Of a stretch of DNA of 64,000 nt, positions 1 to 9,122 are shown piece by piece (position 1 is the first letter of the stretch; every line of letters starts with the position of its first letter). Source of the stretch: Bacteroidota bacterium. GTDB lineage: Bacteria; Bacteroidota; Bacteroidia; Chitinophagales; Chitinophagaceae. The position numbers and the translations under genes were made by a program. The notes under the pieces were generated by a model that made no database searches, was not told the origin of the DNA, and worked only from the letters and a program-made list of their open reading frames with translations. Where the stretch lies: NCBI GenBank assembly GCA_020161435.1, contig JAIUNV010000002.1, positions 124,001 through 188,000 on the forward strand, written 5' to 3'.

Positions 1-600
1 AATCCAGATGTCCGGGTGCTTTTCAAATACCTCGGCCAAACCTGCCAGCTCCTCTTTTGAATACACGGTGCCTGTAGGATTATTGGGCGATGAAAACATG
101 AAGAGCTTGGTTTTGGGTGTAATGGCCGCTGCTAACTGAGCCGGAGAAATTTTGAATTTCGATTCGAGAGAAGTGCGCACCAAAATTGGATTGGCACCGG
201 CCAATCGCACAACTTCTGAATAGCTAACCCAATATGGTGTTGGTACAATCACATCATCCCCTTCTTCCACAGTAGCCATTACTAAATTAGCGATACTTTG
301 CTTGGCACCGGTAGACACCAACGTATGCTCTGGCAGGTAATCGAGGTTGTTGTCCCTTTTCAGTTTGGTGCAAATAGCCTGGCGCAGTTCGGGATAGCCG
401 GCTACCGGAGGATAATGTGAGTAGTTGTTGTTGACAGCATCTACCAGAGCCTTTTTAATATGGTCGGGCGTATCAAAATCTGGTTCGCCCAAACTCAAAC
501 CCACCACATCGTGGCCCTGTGCACGGAGTTCACGGGCTAGTTTGGCCATTTTCAGCGTTTCCGGTTCGTTGAACTTTTGAAGACGTGTAGCTAATTTCAT
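1..600 (-). CDS. Pyridoxal-phosphate aminotransferase, aspartate aminotransferase type (3' part cut by window edge)
   Basis: The frame opens with ATG at 598-600 on the minus strand and runs off the left edge, so only about the first 200 residues are present. They match the N-terminal half of class I/II fold-type I aminotransferases of the aspartate aminotransferase 1b group: an N-terminal helix rich in Leu and Lys, then GLSLGEPDFDTP, the STGAKQ segment that contacts the PLP phosphate, and the SSPNNPTG motif near residue 170. The PLP-binding lysine lies beyond the edge. The expected reaction is transfer of the amino group of aspartate to 2-oxoglutarate, possibly with other amino acids or prephenate. 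The substrate cannot be fixed from this fragment. A TAnnTTTG-type promoter element lies about 33 bases upstream of the start. Confidence 0.9.
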   Translation of the reverse strand, partial: MKLATRLQKFNEPETLKMAKLARELRAQGHDVVGLSLGEPDFDTPDHIKKALVDAVNNNYSHYPPVAGYPELRQAICTKLKRDNNLDYLPEHTLVSTGAKQSIANLVMATVEEGDDVIVPTPYWVSYSEVVRLAGANPILVRTSLESKFKISPAQLAAAITPKTKLFMFSSPNNPTGTVYSKEELAGLAEVFEKHPDIWI

Positions 601-632
601 TGTATTGATAAATAGAGGTGTTATAAACGGCG

Positions 633-640
633 CAAATGTA
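633..640 (-). promoter_or_regulatory. Bacteroidota -7 promoter element for the aminotransferase gene
   Basis: On the minus strand this reads TACATTTG, an exact match to the Bacteroidota sigma-ABfr -7 consensus TAnnTTTG. It lies 33 bases before the ATG at 600, which would give a short leader of about 25 bases. No clear TTTG box is visible at the expected distance upstream, so the call rests on the -7 element and its position. Confidence 0.45.
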
Positions 641-760
641 ATTCAATCAACCAAGCAGGCTAATGCCATTTTTCTAAACATTTACGCTGCCTAACCCAAG
701 TTTATTTTAGAAACAAGCTACATTATTGAATAAAAAATAACGAAGACCTATGCGGTGCCG

Positions 761-1312
761 TTAAGGTTTCATTACCGGAGCTTTACGCAGTCTACCGGCC
801 GCAGTAAAATATTTTTTCCAGTAAGCCTCTTGCAAACTACTCACTATTACGCCTTTGCTGGTGCTGGCCTGAAAAAACAATTGATCCCATAGGTAAATGC
901 CTGCGTGGCCGGGCTTGCTGGTGCCAATGGTAAAAAAGACAAGGTCGCCTTCCTGCAAAGAATCAACAGGAATAATACTGGATTGGGCAAATAAATCGGC
1001 CGTAGTACGTGGCGTTACTAATTGGTAAGCTTCTTTATACAATTGATGAATAAGTCCACTGCAGTCTATGCCATTAGAGGTATTGCCACCAAAGCGGTAC
1101 GGTGTGCCTTTCCATTTTTCCATAGTGTTTACTAAACTGGTATTGGCAGATGCTGGTACCGGAATACCCAACACCGGATGCACAGCAGTCACAGGCTTGG
1201 ACGGTGTTACTACCGGCGAAACGGGTGTAGCTTGTTGCTTCCGGGCGGCACAGCTACTCAATAGTATTACTGATACTACGGCCACCAAGTAATATGAAAA
1301 CATAACTTTCAT
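761..1312 (-). CDS. NlpC/P60-family lipoprotein peptidase
   Basis: A 183-residue cell-wall peptidase of the NlpC/P60 family, which cuts peptide stems of peptidoglycan. The N-terminus is a lipoprotein signal with lipobox LLSSC and the lipidated Cys at residue 21. A Pro/Val/Thr-rich linker follows to about residue 58. The catalytic domain has the nucleophile in NGIDCSGL (Cys84), the general base in GHAGIYL (His136), and a third polar position that is Gln148 (FFQAS) where many family members have His. The length is typical of single-domain Spr-like lipoproteins. It is a single gene with its own space on both sides. The likely location is the periplasmic face of the outer membrane. Confidence 0.9.
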   Translation of the reverse strand: MKVMFSYYLVAVVSVILLSSCAARKQQATPVSPVVTPSKPVTAVHPVLGIPVPASANTSLVNTMEKWKGTPYRFGGNTSNGIDCSGLIHQLYKEAYQLVTPRTTADLFAQSSIIPVDSLQEGDLVFFTIGTSKPGHAGIYLWDQLFFQASTSKGVIVSSLQEAYWKKYFTAAGRLRKAPVMKP

Positions 1313-1502
1313 ACTGCAACACTACAACGGCAAGCCGGCTAGCTCCCACAAAGAATGCTCCCAAACCTTGCCTGCCTGTGGAAATCTGAAACAGTTCTCA
1401 GTTGTAGCACAGAGTGGCAGCAAATAAAATAGTGGTCACCTTGGTTGTTTACTCTATTTTCCCACCTGTGTGCAAAAGCCAATTACATGCCATCAATTCC
1501 CC

Positions 1503-1510
1503 TATTTTTG
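1503..1510 (+). promoter_or_regulatory. -7 promoter element upstream of secDF
   Basis: TATTTTTG matches the Bacteroidota -7 consensus TAnnTTTG exactly and lies 33 bases upstream of the secDF ATG at 1544. No good TTTG box is visible 19-21 bases upstream, so the -33 part is weak or absent. Confidence 0.45.
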
Positions 1511-1543
1511 CCACCCATTTAAAATCTGGTTAATTCTGTTCGT

Positions 1544-4500
1544 ATGCAAATGAAAGGTTTGGTGCGTGTTTTTGCCGCACTCATGGTCATCTTTAGCTTG
1601 TACCAGTTGTCTTTCACCTGGTTTGTAGGCAGCCATGAAAAGAAGATGAAGGAGAAGGCCGAAAAGCAGGTAAAGGCAGTAATGCCAACCGCTGCCGCCA
1701 AATATCCGGGCAATAAAGAATTGCAGGCTCTGTATCAGGATTCGCTTGATGCCGCCGTGCAAACCCGCTACCAGCGACTGCTGGACAGCACCAGCCAGCA
1801 AAAAATTACCTGGTGGGGTTTCAACTATAAAGATGCCAAAGACCAGGAAGCCAAGCTGGGTCTTGATTTGCAGGGCGGTATGAACGTAACGCTGGAAGTA
1901 GGTATGGCCGACTTTTTGCGTTCAAAAGCCAGCTATACTGCCGATAAAAACTTCAATGAAGCCCTCAACAAAGCGGTAGCTCAAAAAGCCACCACTGGTC
2001 TCGACCTCATTGACCTGTTTGTGCAGCAATACAAAGCAATTGCCCCCAACAATAAGCTGGCCCCCATTTTCATTGCCAACAGCAATAAAATGCTGAACCT
2101 CGAAAGCAGTGATGCAGCAGTGGTGGCATACCTGCGGAATGAATCGGATGTGGCTTTTGAAAACACGTTCAAAATTCTGCAAACACGTATCGACCGTTTT
2201 GGTGTAGCGTCTCCTACCATTAACCCCGATAAGGTTAAGAAGATTATTACTGTAGAACTGGCCGGAGTTACCGATAAAGAAAGAGTTCGTCGCTACCTGC
2301 AAAGCTCTGCCAACCTGCAGTTTTTTGAAGTGTACAATATCAGCGAACTCGGCCAGAGCTTCCAAACAGGCGAACAACTGCTGGCCAGTGTGCTGAACAG
2401 TGCCGCCGGCGACAGTGCCACCCGTGCACAAGCTGATTCTGCAATGCTAAAGGACACCACAGCAGCAGGTATGGCGAAGCGTTTCCCAATTACCAGCGTT
2501 ATGCAGGTAATTCAACCTCAGCAAGACCCAAGCGGTAAAGTGGTTTATCCTGGCCCTATTGCCTATGTGCAAACAAAAGATACTGGCATGTTGGGTGAAA
2601 GATTGCGCCATCCGGCGTTTTTAAGCCAGTTTCCTACAACCATCAAGTTTGTGTATGGCTACGCCGGTGGCGAAAATGAAAAGAACAATGGAGTGCTGGC
2701 TTTATATGCACTGAAAACTGTAGACGGTAGCCGTGCCAAACTGGAAGGCGAACACGTAAGTGATGCCCGCCAGGATTACGACGAACGTGGCAAAGTGGCT
2801 ATTAAAATGGAAATGGACAAAGTGGGTACAGGCATCTGGGCCCGCATGACTGAGCAAAACGTAGGTAAGGCTATTGCCGTTGTACTCGATGATTTTGTTC
2901 AAACAGCTCCAACAGTAAACACTCCAATTCCTAACGGTAGCTCAGAAATTACCGGCGGATACGAAATCAAAGAAGCACAGGATATTGCTGAAATGCTGAA
3001 GAGTGGTAAACTGCCTGCTCCTGCTAAAATTGTAGCAGAACAAGTAGTTGGTGCAACCCTCGGCCAGGATGCGGTTAATGGCGGTTCACTGGCATTCCTC
3101 ATCAGCTTTGGTGTCATCTTTGTTTTCATGCTGTTGTACTACAACAACAGTGGCTGGATCGCCAACGTATCACTTATTCTGAACCTGCTGTTTACCATTG
3201 CCATTCTTACCGCCATGGGAGCCACATTTACCGCTGCCGGTATTGCGGGCTTGGTGCTTACCATTGGTATGGCAGTAGATACTAACGTAATTATTTTTGA
3301 ACGTATCAAAGATGAATTGTCGTGGGGCCGGAGCTATCAAACCGCTGTTACCAATGGCTATCGCCGTTCACTTTCTCCGGTACTCGATGCTCACGTAACT
3401 ACATTTATGACTGCTGCCATCCTCTACTATTTTGGTTTAGGTCCGGTGCGTGGTTTTGCGTATGTACAAATGTGGGGTATTGTACTCAACCTTTTCTGTG
3501 GCATCCTCATTAGCCGCACCATTACAGATTGGTTTACCACTAAGCAGCAGCATCTGGAATATTTTACCACCATTGGCAGAAAGGTTTTCCAACATGCTAA
3601 ATACAAGTTCATTGAGTTTAGAAAAACCGCTTACGCTATTTCAATTGTCGTAGCATCATTGGGTATTGGTGCCCTTATTTACGGTTTCGACTATGGTGTT
3701 GAATTCAAAGGTGGCCGTAGCTATACCATTCATTTCGACCAGAAAGTTGATAATGATGAGGTACGTGAAGAGCTGCAAAAAGTGTTTGGTGAATATCCAA
3801 TTGTAAAAACATTAGGTGGCAATAATCAACTAAACATTACCACTGCTTACAAAATTGAAGAAGTAGGCGCCAATGTTGACAGCACAGTTGAACGTACACT
3901 GTTCACTGGATTGGCTAAGTTTCTGCCAAAAGATGCCAGCTTCGAAAGCTTTGAGCAAACGTATAAGGTAGGCTCACAAACTGTATTGCCAACCATTTCT
4001 GAAGACCTGAAGCGTGGTGCAATTTTGGCAACTGTATTTTCATTGCTGATCATTATGGGCTACATATTCATCCGCTTCCGCGACTGGAGATATAGTTTGG
4101 GAACCATAGTAGCGTTGATGCACGACGTATTGGTAACCTTGGCAGTATTTAGCTTCCTGCGTCACATTGTACCATTCTCGCTGGAAATAGATCAGCACTT
4201 TATTGCGGCTATCCTTACGGTTATTGGTTTCTCAATGAACGATACCATTATCGTATTCGACCGTATCCGTGAAAATAGCCAGAACATGCATGCGTCAGAC
4301 AATGGCACTATCATCAACAAATCTATCAATGATACGTTGAGCCGTACCATCATGACTTCACTTACCGTGTTCCTCACCATCCTCATCTTGTTTATTGTAG
4401 GTGGCGAAGTAACCCGTGGTTTTGCTTTTGCAATGCTGATTGGTGTAATTACCGGTACGTACTCATCCATCTTCGTAGCAGCCCCCATTTTGGTTGACTT

Positions 4501-4564
4501 TGCAAAGGGTCGTCCATTGGGAAAAACTGACGCTCCGGTTAAAGCAAAGCCTGCGGCTAAATAA
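1544..4564 (+). CDS. secDF: Protein translocase subunit SecDF (natural SecD-SecF fusion)
   Basis: A 1006-residue RND-type inner-membrane protein that uses the proton gradient to help SecYEG pull secreted proteins across the membrane. SecD and SecF are one chain, as is usual in Bacteroidota. The first membrane segment is at about residues 10-27. The SecD signature LGLDLQGG is at 105-112, a large periplasmic P1 domain follows, then a block of membrane helices from about 510 to 660 with GMAVDTNVIIFERIKDEL. The SecF half begins near residue 690, with YGFDYGVEFKGG near 712-724 and a second helix block near the C-terminus with GFSMNDTIIVFDRIREN. The ATG at 1544 gives a complete N-terminal anchor. 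The gene is monocistronic and followed by a strong terminator. Confidence 0.97.
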   Translation: MQMKGLVRVFAALMVIFSLYQLSFTWFVGSHEKKMKEKAEKQVKAVMPTAAAKYPGNKELQALYQDSLDAAVQTRYQRLLDSTSQQKITWWGFNYKDAKDQEAKLGLDLQGGMNVTLEVGMADFLRSKASYTADKNFNEALNKAVAQKATTGLDLIDLFVQQYKAIAPNNKLAPIFIANSNKMLNLESSDAAVVAYLRNESDVAFENTFKILQTRIDRFGVASPTINPDKVKKIITVELAGVTDKERVRRYLQSSANLQFFEVYNISELGQSFQTGEQLLASVLNSAAGDSATRAQADSAMLKDTTAAGMAKRFPITSVMQVIQPQQDPSGKVVYPGPIAYVQTKDTGMLGERLRHPAFLSQFPTTIKFVYGYAGGENEKNNGVLALYALKTVDGSRAKLEGEHVSDARQDYDERGKVAIKMEMDKVGTGIWARMTEQNVGKAIAVVLDDFVQTAPTVNTPIPNGSSEITGGYEIKEAQDIAEMLKSGKLPAPAKIVAEQVVGATLGQDAVNGGSLAFLISFGVIFVFMLLYYNNSGWIANVSLILNLLFTIAILTAMGATFTAAGIAGLVLTIGMAVDTNVIIFERIKDELSWGRSYQTAVTNGYRRSLSPVLDAHVTTFMTAAILYYFGLGPVRGFAYVQMWGIVLNLFCGILISRTITDWFTTKQQHLEYFTTIGRKVFQHAKYKFIEFRKTAYAISIVVASLGIGALIYGFDYGVEFKGGRSYTIHFDQKVDNDEVREELQKVFGEYPIVKTLGGNNQLNITTAYKIEEVGANVDSTVERTLFTGLAKFLPKDASFESFEQTYKVGSQTVLPTISEDLKRGAILATVFSLLIIMGYIFIRFRDWRYSLGTIVALMHDVLVTLAVFSFLRHIVPFSLEIDQHFIAAILTVIGFSMNDTIIVFDRIRENSQNMHASDNGTIINKSINDTLSRTIMTSLTVFLTILILFIVGGEVTRGFAFAMLIGVITGTYSSIFVAAPILVDFAKGRPLGKTDAPVKAKPAAK

Positions 4565-4591
4565 TTTTGTCGATTGCTTGTGATTGTACCT

Positions 4592-4620
4592 AAACCACTC
4601 CTTCGGGAGTGGTTTTTTTT
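4592..4620 (+). terminator. Rho-independent terminator after secDF
   Basis: A perfect 10-bp stem, AAACCACTCC with GGAGTGGTTT, closes on a UUCG tetraloop and is followed directly by a run of T. It begins 27 bases after the secDF stop codon. Confidence 0.95.
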
Positions 4621-4708
4621 ATTACAAAAGAAAACGTAACGAGAGTTGAAATAAGCAGATAAATCAAGGGAACTCCCTAACTTGCCAGCACTATAAAAAA
4701 CTGCATGT

Positions 4709-5116
4709 ATGCCTTATAAAATTATTGACATAGAGGGGATTGGAGAAACCTACGGAGCACGGCTAAACAAAGAAGGAATCATGACCACAACAGACTTGCT
4801 AAAAGTAGGTGGTACCAAACAAGGCCGGGCTAAAATCGCTACCGCTACACACCTGCCCGAAAGCTTGATTTTAACTTGGGTAAACCATGCTGATTTGATG
4901 CGCATAAAAGGTATTGCGGGACAAATAAGCGAACTACTGGAAGCTGCCGGTGTAGACACTGTAATGGAACTGAAGGGTCGCAACGCTGCAAACCTTCACG
5001 AGAAACTGATGGCTGTAAACGAAGAGTTTGGCTTATCCGGAAAAGTACCATCGGTACATGAACTGGAAAACATGATAGCTGAAGCCAAAACGATGTCGCC
5101 TGCTGTTGAGCATTGA
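4709..5116 (+). CDS. DUF4332 domain protein
   Basis: A 135-residue soluble protein without signal peptide or membrane segment. It matches the DUF4332 family. Two helix-hairpin-helix-like segments can be seen, IEGIGETYGARL near residues 8-19 and IKGIAGQISELL near residues 65-76. Both resemble the DNA-contacting hairpins of helicase and ligase proteins. The central region (TKQGRAKIATAT) is basic. The family is widespread, but its function is not known to me; a nucleic-acid-binding role is inference from the hairpins only. It has its own unit between the secDF terminator and a convergent gene. Confidence 0.85.
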   Translation: MPYKIIDIEGIGETYGARLNKEGIMTTTDLLKVGGTKQGRAKIATATHLPESLILTWVNHADLMRIKGIAGQISELLEAAGVDTVMELKGRNAANLHEKLMAVNEEFGLSGKVPSVHELENMIAEAKTMSPAVEH

Positions 5117-5143
5117 TAAAGTGTGCAACTTCAAACAACCATA

Positions 5144-5177
5144 AATACGGGTCAATGAATCATCACTGGCCCGTATT
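5144..5177. terminator. Hairpin between convergent genes
   Basis: An 11-bp stem with one G-T mismatch (AATACGGGTCA with TGGCCCGTATT) around a 12-base loop lies between the DUF4332 gene and the convergent beta-helix gene, and overlaps the last codons of the latter. Neither side has a strong T run, so as a terminator it is weak. Confidence 0.5.
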
Positions 5178-6971
5178 GCTGATGAGCAAATGAGCTCCGC
5201 TTTGTGTAGTTACTTGTTGCTGGTTGCTGTTCAAACTTCTGCACCATGCAAGACCAGCAATGGTAACAGCATGCTGCAACACAATATCATCTTCATACGT
5301 TGGCACTCTTCCCACATTCCAGGTAGAGGGATCATTCCATGCACCTGATTTTACAGTGGTAATACTGGGGTAAAAACTTAGTACAAAGGTACCTAAAGCG
5401 GCACTGGTATGCTTCGGTGGCATGGGTGTAATACCCAATGTTGGCGCCACTTCTGTCAACTTCATCGGCAGTTTAAAACTTGCCCCATTGTAAAGCCCCT
5501 TACTCAGTGGTACATACAAAGAACGCTGTACATCGTACAATGAAAACTGCATACCATTGTGCTCGTTGAAATTGTAGTTAATGAGCATAGAATCTAACTG
5601 CGCATAATTCGCGACGGTGATGTAATAAGTGTTTCGTTGATACTTATTACGCCTTACAAAAGCATTCTGCTCAGTGAAAGGTCCGTTTACAAAACTGCTG
5701 TGCTGATCTATATTAAAACTGTCTTTCCATTTAGTGAAAGTAAGATCTGAAAATGGCGTATTGTAAGAAGGATCATTGGTGCGATACGTATTGCTATCCC
5801 AGTTACTGAAGGGGTTGGCACCAGCTGCCATTTCAATTACATTGCTTACACCATCATTATTTGCTTTATAGCTGTATAAATAGTTATGTTTAAAAACGCC
5901 ACTGTCCCATTGGTGTACTTTTAATGGCAAGGGGTCGCCGTAAAGATGGTTACGCTGAAACGATACGAAACTGTCACTCAATAATTCGTCTTGATAGCCA
6001 AGCTCGGTATTTTCTCTAAAGTCCCAGTAATTCCAATATTGAGGCAAAATATTGTCGGCTGTATCCCGAAATAAGACATTGTCGTGAATGTACAAATCGC
6101 TTACTCTGGTAACGCCGGGCGTAGCATTGGTTCTGCCACTGGTTTCTGCACCAGCAACAAAATTTTTCCTTCTGGCCTGCGTTGGTCGGGTTAAAGCTCC
6201 TGAATTGAAAATGGTGGTACTGTCAATAATCAACCCCTTCAGCTTATTGGCAGTGGCAGAAGAATAAAATTGAATGCCTGTACTAAAACCATTAAATAAA
6301 AAACTATTCCGTACAGCCTTGGGTTTGGCAGCATCTCCGTTTTGCGTATAAATGCCCGGACCGTGGCCGCGGTCTAACGCAGAAAAGCCATTGTTGTAGA
6401 TGAAACAACCATAAATCTCTGCATCCAGAGCGGTACTCCAATAGCCCACACCAACACCGGGTTGGTCATGAATTTTGCAATTAATGATTCGTGTACTGTT
6501 GCCATAAATTTCCATACCAATGCTTTGGTGTAAATCTGTGGCTGTATTGATGCCGCTGGCATTACTAATGCGGGTGGGCGATGAATTTTCAATTTCAATG
6601 CCAACCAGCCAAACATAGTTCCCTAATACTTCCAGTGTTTTTACATTGTTATTCAAACCCGTATAACTATCTAACACAACCCGTTCTCCGGGATAAGCCT
6701 GATATACCAACGGTTTTGATACTGTGCCATCAGCATCCAATATGTAAGTACCGCTGTATTTTCCGCCTCTAATCCAAACAGTATCGCCTCCGGTAAGTCT
6801 TGATGCAGGCATTCGAAACGCGGTGTCTAATGCCCATGGCTGTGTAAACGTACCGGGATTAGTAGGATGTCCATTGACCGCTACAAAAAACTGCCTGCCG
6901 CTGGCGGGTACCAGCAATGCATTACCAAATAACAACACGAAAACAACTATGGAAATATTCAATAACCGCAT
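5163..6971 (-). CDS. Secreted right-handed beta-helix protein
   Basis: A 602-residue protein with a Sec signal peptide (about residues 1-25). The body has the pattern of a right-handed parallel beta-helix: repeated short strands ending in N and G, with segments such as GIEIENSSP, GMEIYGNSTRIINCKIHD and NSFLFNGFSTGIQFYSS. This is the fold of polysaccharide lyases, pectinesterases and GH28-type enzymes. The last 65 residues start with SGAWNDPSTWNVGRVP, which looks like a G8-type domain. No usual type IX secretion C-terminal domain is visible. Catalytic residues cannot be named, so the substrate is unknown. It is divergent from the secreted FAD oxidoreductase gene. Confidence 0.75.
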   Translation of the reverse strand: MRLLNISIVVFVLLFGNALLVPASGRQFFVAVNGHPTNPGTFTQPWALDTAFRMPASRLTGGDTVWIRGGKYSGTYILDADGTVSKPLVYQAYPGERVVLDSYTGLNNNVKTLEVLGNYVWLVGIEIENSSPTRISNASGINTATDLHQSIGMEIYGNSTRIINCKIHDQPGVGVGYWSTALDAEIYGCFIYNNGFSALDRGHGPGIYTQNGDAAKPKAVRNSFLFNGFSTGIQFYSSATANKLKGLIIDSTTIFNSGALTRPTQARRKNFVAGAETSGRTNATPGVTRVSDLYIHDNVLFRDTADNILPQYWNYWDFRENTELGYQDELLSDSFVSFQRNHLYGDPLPLKVHQWDSGVFKHNYLYSYKANNDGVSNVIEMAAGANPFSNWDSNTYRTNDPSYNTPFSDLTFTKWKDSFNIDQHSSFVNGPFTEQNAFVRRNKYQRNTYYITVANYAQLDSMLINYNFNEHNGMQFSLYDVQRSLYVPLSKGLYNGASFKLPMKLTEVAPTLGITPMPPKHTSAALGTFVLSFYPSITTVKSGAWNDPSTWNVGRVPTYEDDIVLQHAVTIAGLAWCRSLNSNQQQVTTQSGAHLLISNTGQ

Positions 6972-7174
6972 ACATCAATTTTCGATTCAGGAATATACGG
7001 TTCAGGGCTTCGGGTATGAAGGTAAATACTATTGATTGCTTTTAAGTAATGCTGTTGAATTAATTAACAGCATTCGAAAGGCTAGCTTTTTCAAATGTGT
7101 ATTCAACAAATAAATCCATCGGAAAATGCAATGCCTGAAACGCTTAATTTTCATAAAGATTGACCCATTTAAAC

Positions 7175-9046
7175 ATGCATTCCATATTCAAATATTTGAG
7201 TCTTCTCTCCTGTTCTTTGCTGCTCATGGGCCACTTGGCTATTGCGCAATTGCATACACAAACGGCAGTGCTTGTTATTGGCGGTGGTACCGGCGGCACC
7301 GCGGCTGCCATTCAATCAGCAAGGTTGAAAGCCCCTACATTGCTCATAGAACCATCGCCTTGGCTGGGGGGGATGATTTCCGCAGCGGGTGTTTCCTGTA
7401 CCGATGGCAATCATCAATTGCCATCCGGCATTTGGCAGGAATTTCGGCAGCAGCTGTACCAACATTATGGCACTACATCTTTAGCCACAGGCTGGGTAAG
7501 TCATACCAATTTCGAACCGCATGTTAGTAATATGGTTTGGCAACAATTGGCCAAAAAAGAAAAATGGCTGACCGTAATGCACGGATGGCAATTTGTGCGA
7601 TGCAAGATCATAAACCAGCAAGTAACTGGTGCTGTATTTGTGCATACGCAAAGAAAAGACAGCTTGTATGTTGATGCTCAAATAACCATCGACGCCACCG
7701 AGCTGGGCGATGTAATGGCCAGCACAGGTGCCCGGTACGATGTGGGCATGGAAGCAGACGCCATTACCCAAGAGCATGTGGGCTTCAAAGAATCTAACGA
7801 GATTATTCAAGACCTTACCTATGTGGCCATTTTGAAAGATTATGGTTCCAAAGCGGATTGCACCATTGCCAAACCTGTTGGCTATACGCCAGCAGAATTT
7901 GATGCAGCTTGTACCAACTATTATCAAAATTTCAGCCGCCAAAAACCAACCGTTGATGCACTGAAAATGCTCAACTACGGAAAACTGCCCAACGGAAAAT
8001 ACATGATTAACTGGCCGAAAGAAGGCAACGATTATTATGTCAATATTATCAACATGACGCCTGATGAAAGAGAGCAGGCATTGGTGGCAGCCAAACAAAC
8101 CACCTTGCGTTTTATCTATTTTATACAAACGCAATTGGGCTTCAAAAATCTCGGGCTTGCTGATGATGAATTTCCTACTGCTGATAAGTTGCCATTTTAC
8201 CCATACCACCGCGAAGGCAGGCGCAGCAAAGGTTTGGTCCGGTTTACACTGCCGGATATTGCACAGCCATTTTCCCAAAAAACTGCTTTGTACAGAACGG
8301 GTATCGCCGTTGGAGATTATCCTGTCGATCATCACCACCGCAAAAATGCATTGGCACCACAGCACCTGAGTTTTTACCCTGTCCCCTCTTTCAATGTGCC
8401 GCTTGGCGCTTTGATTCCTGAAAAAACACAAGGGTTGATTGTAGCAGAAAAAGCCATTAGTGTGAGCAATGTGGTAAACGGCACAACCCGTTTGCAACCA
8501 GTGGTAATGCTCACTGGTCAGGCAGCAGGCGTATTAGCCGCTATGAGTTATTCTCAAATGAAGCAACCTGCAGCAATACAAGTGCGTGACGTACAAGCAA
8601 CGCTCCTGCGACAGGGCGCTATGATTATGCCTCATCTGGATGTACCACCTACTGACAAGCATTTTATAGCCATTCAAAAAATTGGTGCCACAGGTATATT
8701 AAAAGGCAAAGGCATTCCCAAAGGATGGGCCAATGAAACTCGGTTCTATCCCGACAGCATGGCCGCTACTCAAGAAGTAATCAGCGGATTAAAAGCCTAT
8801 TTCGAAAATGTTCCCAGTTTAAAGAGTACGAACCTGATAATGGCCGATCTCATCAATCTGCTGGCTGCCTTGATGAATACAAACCCTACTAGACTATCGG
8901 CGAAAGCAAATCAGTTAATGCCTGATTTAAAACCAAACGAACCACTCTCCAGAAGAACAGTTGCGGTCTTAATCAACGAATTTTTGCAACCCTTTGAGCG
9001 TTTCCAAATCGATCATTCCGGTGCATGGATACAACCCGCTGAATGA
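7175..9046 (+). CDS. Secreted FAD-dependent oxidoreductase (PF12831 type)
   Basis: About 623 residues from the ATG at 7175; an in-frame TTG lies 15 bases upstream, but the ATG gives the better signal peptide (residues 1-25). The mature protein begins with the Rossmann motif GGGTGGTAAAIQSARL that binds the ADP part of FAD. It continues with LLIEPSPWLGGM and the second FAD segment TIDATELGDVMA, then NGTTRLQPVVMLTGQAAG near residue 440. This is the FAD_oxidored family common beside polysaccharide genes in Bacteroidota. The last 130 residues, including IGATGILKGKGIPKGW and FYPDSMAATQEV, resemble S-layer-homology repeats, though weakly. The substrate is unknown. Its 3' end precedes the L,D-transpeptidase-like gene by 76 bases. 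Confidence 0.85.
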   Translation: MHSIFKYLSLLSCSLLLMGHLAIAQLHTQTAVLVIGGGTGGTAAAIQSARLKAPTLLIEPSPWLGGMISAAGVSCTDGNHQLPSGIWQEFRQQLYQHYGTTSLATGWVSHTNFEPHVSNMVWQQLAKKEKWLTVMHGWQFVRCKIINQQVTGAVFVHTQRKDSLYVDAQITIDATELGDVMASTGARYDVGMEADAITQEHVGFKESNEIIQDLTYVAILKDYGSKADCTIAKPVGYTPAEFDAACTNYYQNFSRQKPTVDALKMLNYGKLPNGKYMINWPKEGNDYYVNIINMTPDEREQALVAAKQTTLRFIYFIQTQLGFKNLGLADDEFPTADKLPFYPYHREGRRSKGLVRFTLPDIAQPFSQKTALYRTGIAVGDYPVDHHHRKNALAPQHLSFYPVPSFNVPLGALIPEKTQGLIVAEKAISVSNVVNGTTRLQPVVMLTGQAAGVLAAMSYSQMKQPAAIQVRDVQATLLRQGAMIMPHLDVPPTDKHFIAIQKIGATGILKGKGIPKGWANETRFYPDSMAATQEVISGLKAYFENVPSLKSTNLIMADLINLLAALMNTNPTRLSAKANQLMPDLKPNEPLSRRTVAVLINEFLQPFERFQIDHSGAWIQPAE

Positions 9047-9122
9047 AATAATTTGGCACACCCCGTGTATAACCATCTGCTACGCAAAACCTTTTCCAAA
9101 GAATGGCAGAAGTTTGCCTGTT

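Noticed and set aside
7481..8497. A 338-codon open frame on the minus strand
   Set aside because: It is antisense to the FAD oxidoreductase gene, has no signal, domain or family pattern, and is rich in Cys, Phe and His as expected from a shadow frame.
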